64,000 nucleotides of DNA from Edolisoma coerulescens (lineage: Eukaryota; Chordata; Aves; Passeriformes; Campephagidae): the NCBI GenBank assembly GCA_013397115.1, contig VWZW01002760.1, positions 413,979 to 477,978 of the forward strand, in the 5' to 3' direction. Below are positions 63,201-64,000 of this stretch, piece by piece (within the stretch, counting starts at the first letter, position 1; every line of letters starts with the position of its first letter). Below the pieces are notes generated by a model that was not told where the DNA came from, searched no databases, and saw nothing but the letters and a program-made list of their open reading frames with translations. The translations under genes and the position numbers were made by a program.

Positions 63201-64000
63201 ATCTGTTCACTCTTCTCAGTGGGTTCCTAGAACCACTCTGTGTCATGGGCCGACTGCTCGGGGAACCATCCAGCTTGGCAGGAAGCAGAGGGAAGAGCTC
63301 AGCCTCCCTGAGCACTCGAGGGCACAGAATGAATCACCCTGCCATGCCTGGAGCCTGGTCTCTGAGGTCCTGCTGAGGAAGGGAAGAGAATCCACGCTCC
63401 TGCAGACCTGACTGGCACCCAGAGCTGTGCAAGGAGGATCAGTGCAGCCATCACCAGATGGTGCTGCTGCATTCAGCCTTGCAAGGTCATTGTGCGCAGG
63501 GATGTTTGATTCTTGGAAGAAAATAGTGAACTGGGGCTGTTTTTTCACTGCTTGGATGTCTGGAGAGTAGGCAGGGCATTTTCTGACTTCACGTCACTGC
63601 TCAGTTCTCTTTGAGAACAGGACATTTGGGCTTTGGCTGGGAGTTCAGAATAGGGGTGTGTTCAGATGCTGTTTGAGATGATCTGTTCCAGACTGGTTTG
63701 AGTGGATAAACAAAATTAATTAGATTCACATCATATGAGTCCACAGGATTGATTTTTTCCTCCAGCAGAAAACTGGCTCGCACTGCTGCTCACCAGAAAT
63801 ACTTACAACTATGGCTCACCTGCTTTTTCCATGAGTTTTACAATACTTGCTGGGTTTTTTTGGTTTTGTTTTTTTTTTTTTTAAGTCTGGGTAGAGGAAT
63901 CACATTATCACATGAGATTCCAATGAACCACTGTATAGGAAAAGTTCTTTAAGTCCCCATTGCTAGTGTAGATGAAACTCCAGCAGGGCAAAGTACTTCA
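63201..64000. other. non-coding DNA, nothing identified
   Basis: Only a poly-T tract at 63869-63882 stands out. Frames at 63163-63411 (+) and 63243-63548 (-) mirror each other and are not supported. Confidence 0.5.

Noticed and set aside
1..64000. CRISPR arrays, operons, phage or plasmid modules, tRNA or rRNA genes
   Set aside because: No regularly spaced repeats, no dense co-oriented coding and no recognisable RNA-gene structure. The CR1 content indicates bird nuclear DNA.
1..64000. Full-length endogenous retrovirus or LTR pair
   Set aside because: No paired direct terminal repeats or recognisable retroviral protein motifs were found by eye. Solitary LTRs cannot be excluded without a library search.

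Overview
The window looks like gene-poor nuclear DNA from a bird. The main evidence is a series of 5'-truncated CR1 LINE copies of avian type. Several keep the recognisable 3' end ('ggttggaagggacct' with 'atagaat' on one strand, 'tgattctatga' on the other), and almost no other interspersed repeat is seen. CR1 as the dominant, sparse repeat in AT-leaning, CpG-poor, non-coding DNA is what bird introns and gene deserts look like. I cannot name the species or locus. There is no sign of bacterial, archaeal, plasmid or phage organisation: no dense coding, no operons, no Shine-Dalgarno-spaced genes.

No protein-coding gene could be established. Open reading frames here are short, overlap on both strands and look like chance. 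Three stretches were kept as weak candidates. The first is a possible terminal exon at 33894-34036, with a strong polypyrimidine tract and AG before it, a hydrophobic 46-codon frame, and AATAAA overlapping the stop. The second is an unrecognised 194-codon frame at 26629-27213. The third is an unrecognised 86-codon minus-strand frame at 59555-59815.

Repeat layout: eleven young or intermediate CR1 fragments lie at 2108, 4278, 6132, 15705 (with a second short tail at 15975), 20209, 21531, 22729, 48742, 50336, 56041 and 58616. Three very old, amniote-grade CR1 relics lie at 6697, 19663-20530 and 62440-63200. The 19663-20530 relic is split by the young CR1 at 20209-20347, giving a readable relative chronology. 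Five decayed MIR-like amniote SINE relics are proposed at 1598, 9418, 27871, 45597 and 55115; the one at 55115 is best supported. Small satellites and homopolymers are listed individually.

Between the repeats are AT-rich, ATTA-rich blocks (around 12290, 23690, 39290, 45115, 48200, 49790 and 61020) that could be conserved non-coding regulatory elements. This is judged only from texture and cannot be confirmed without alignment. I found no convincing previously undescribed system. The most informative items are the nested CR1, the candidate exon and the candidate regulatory blocks.
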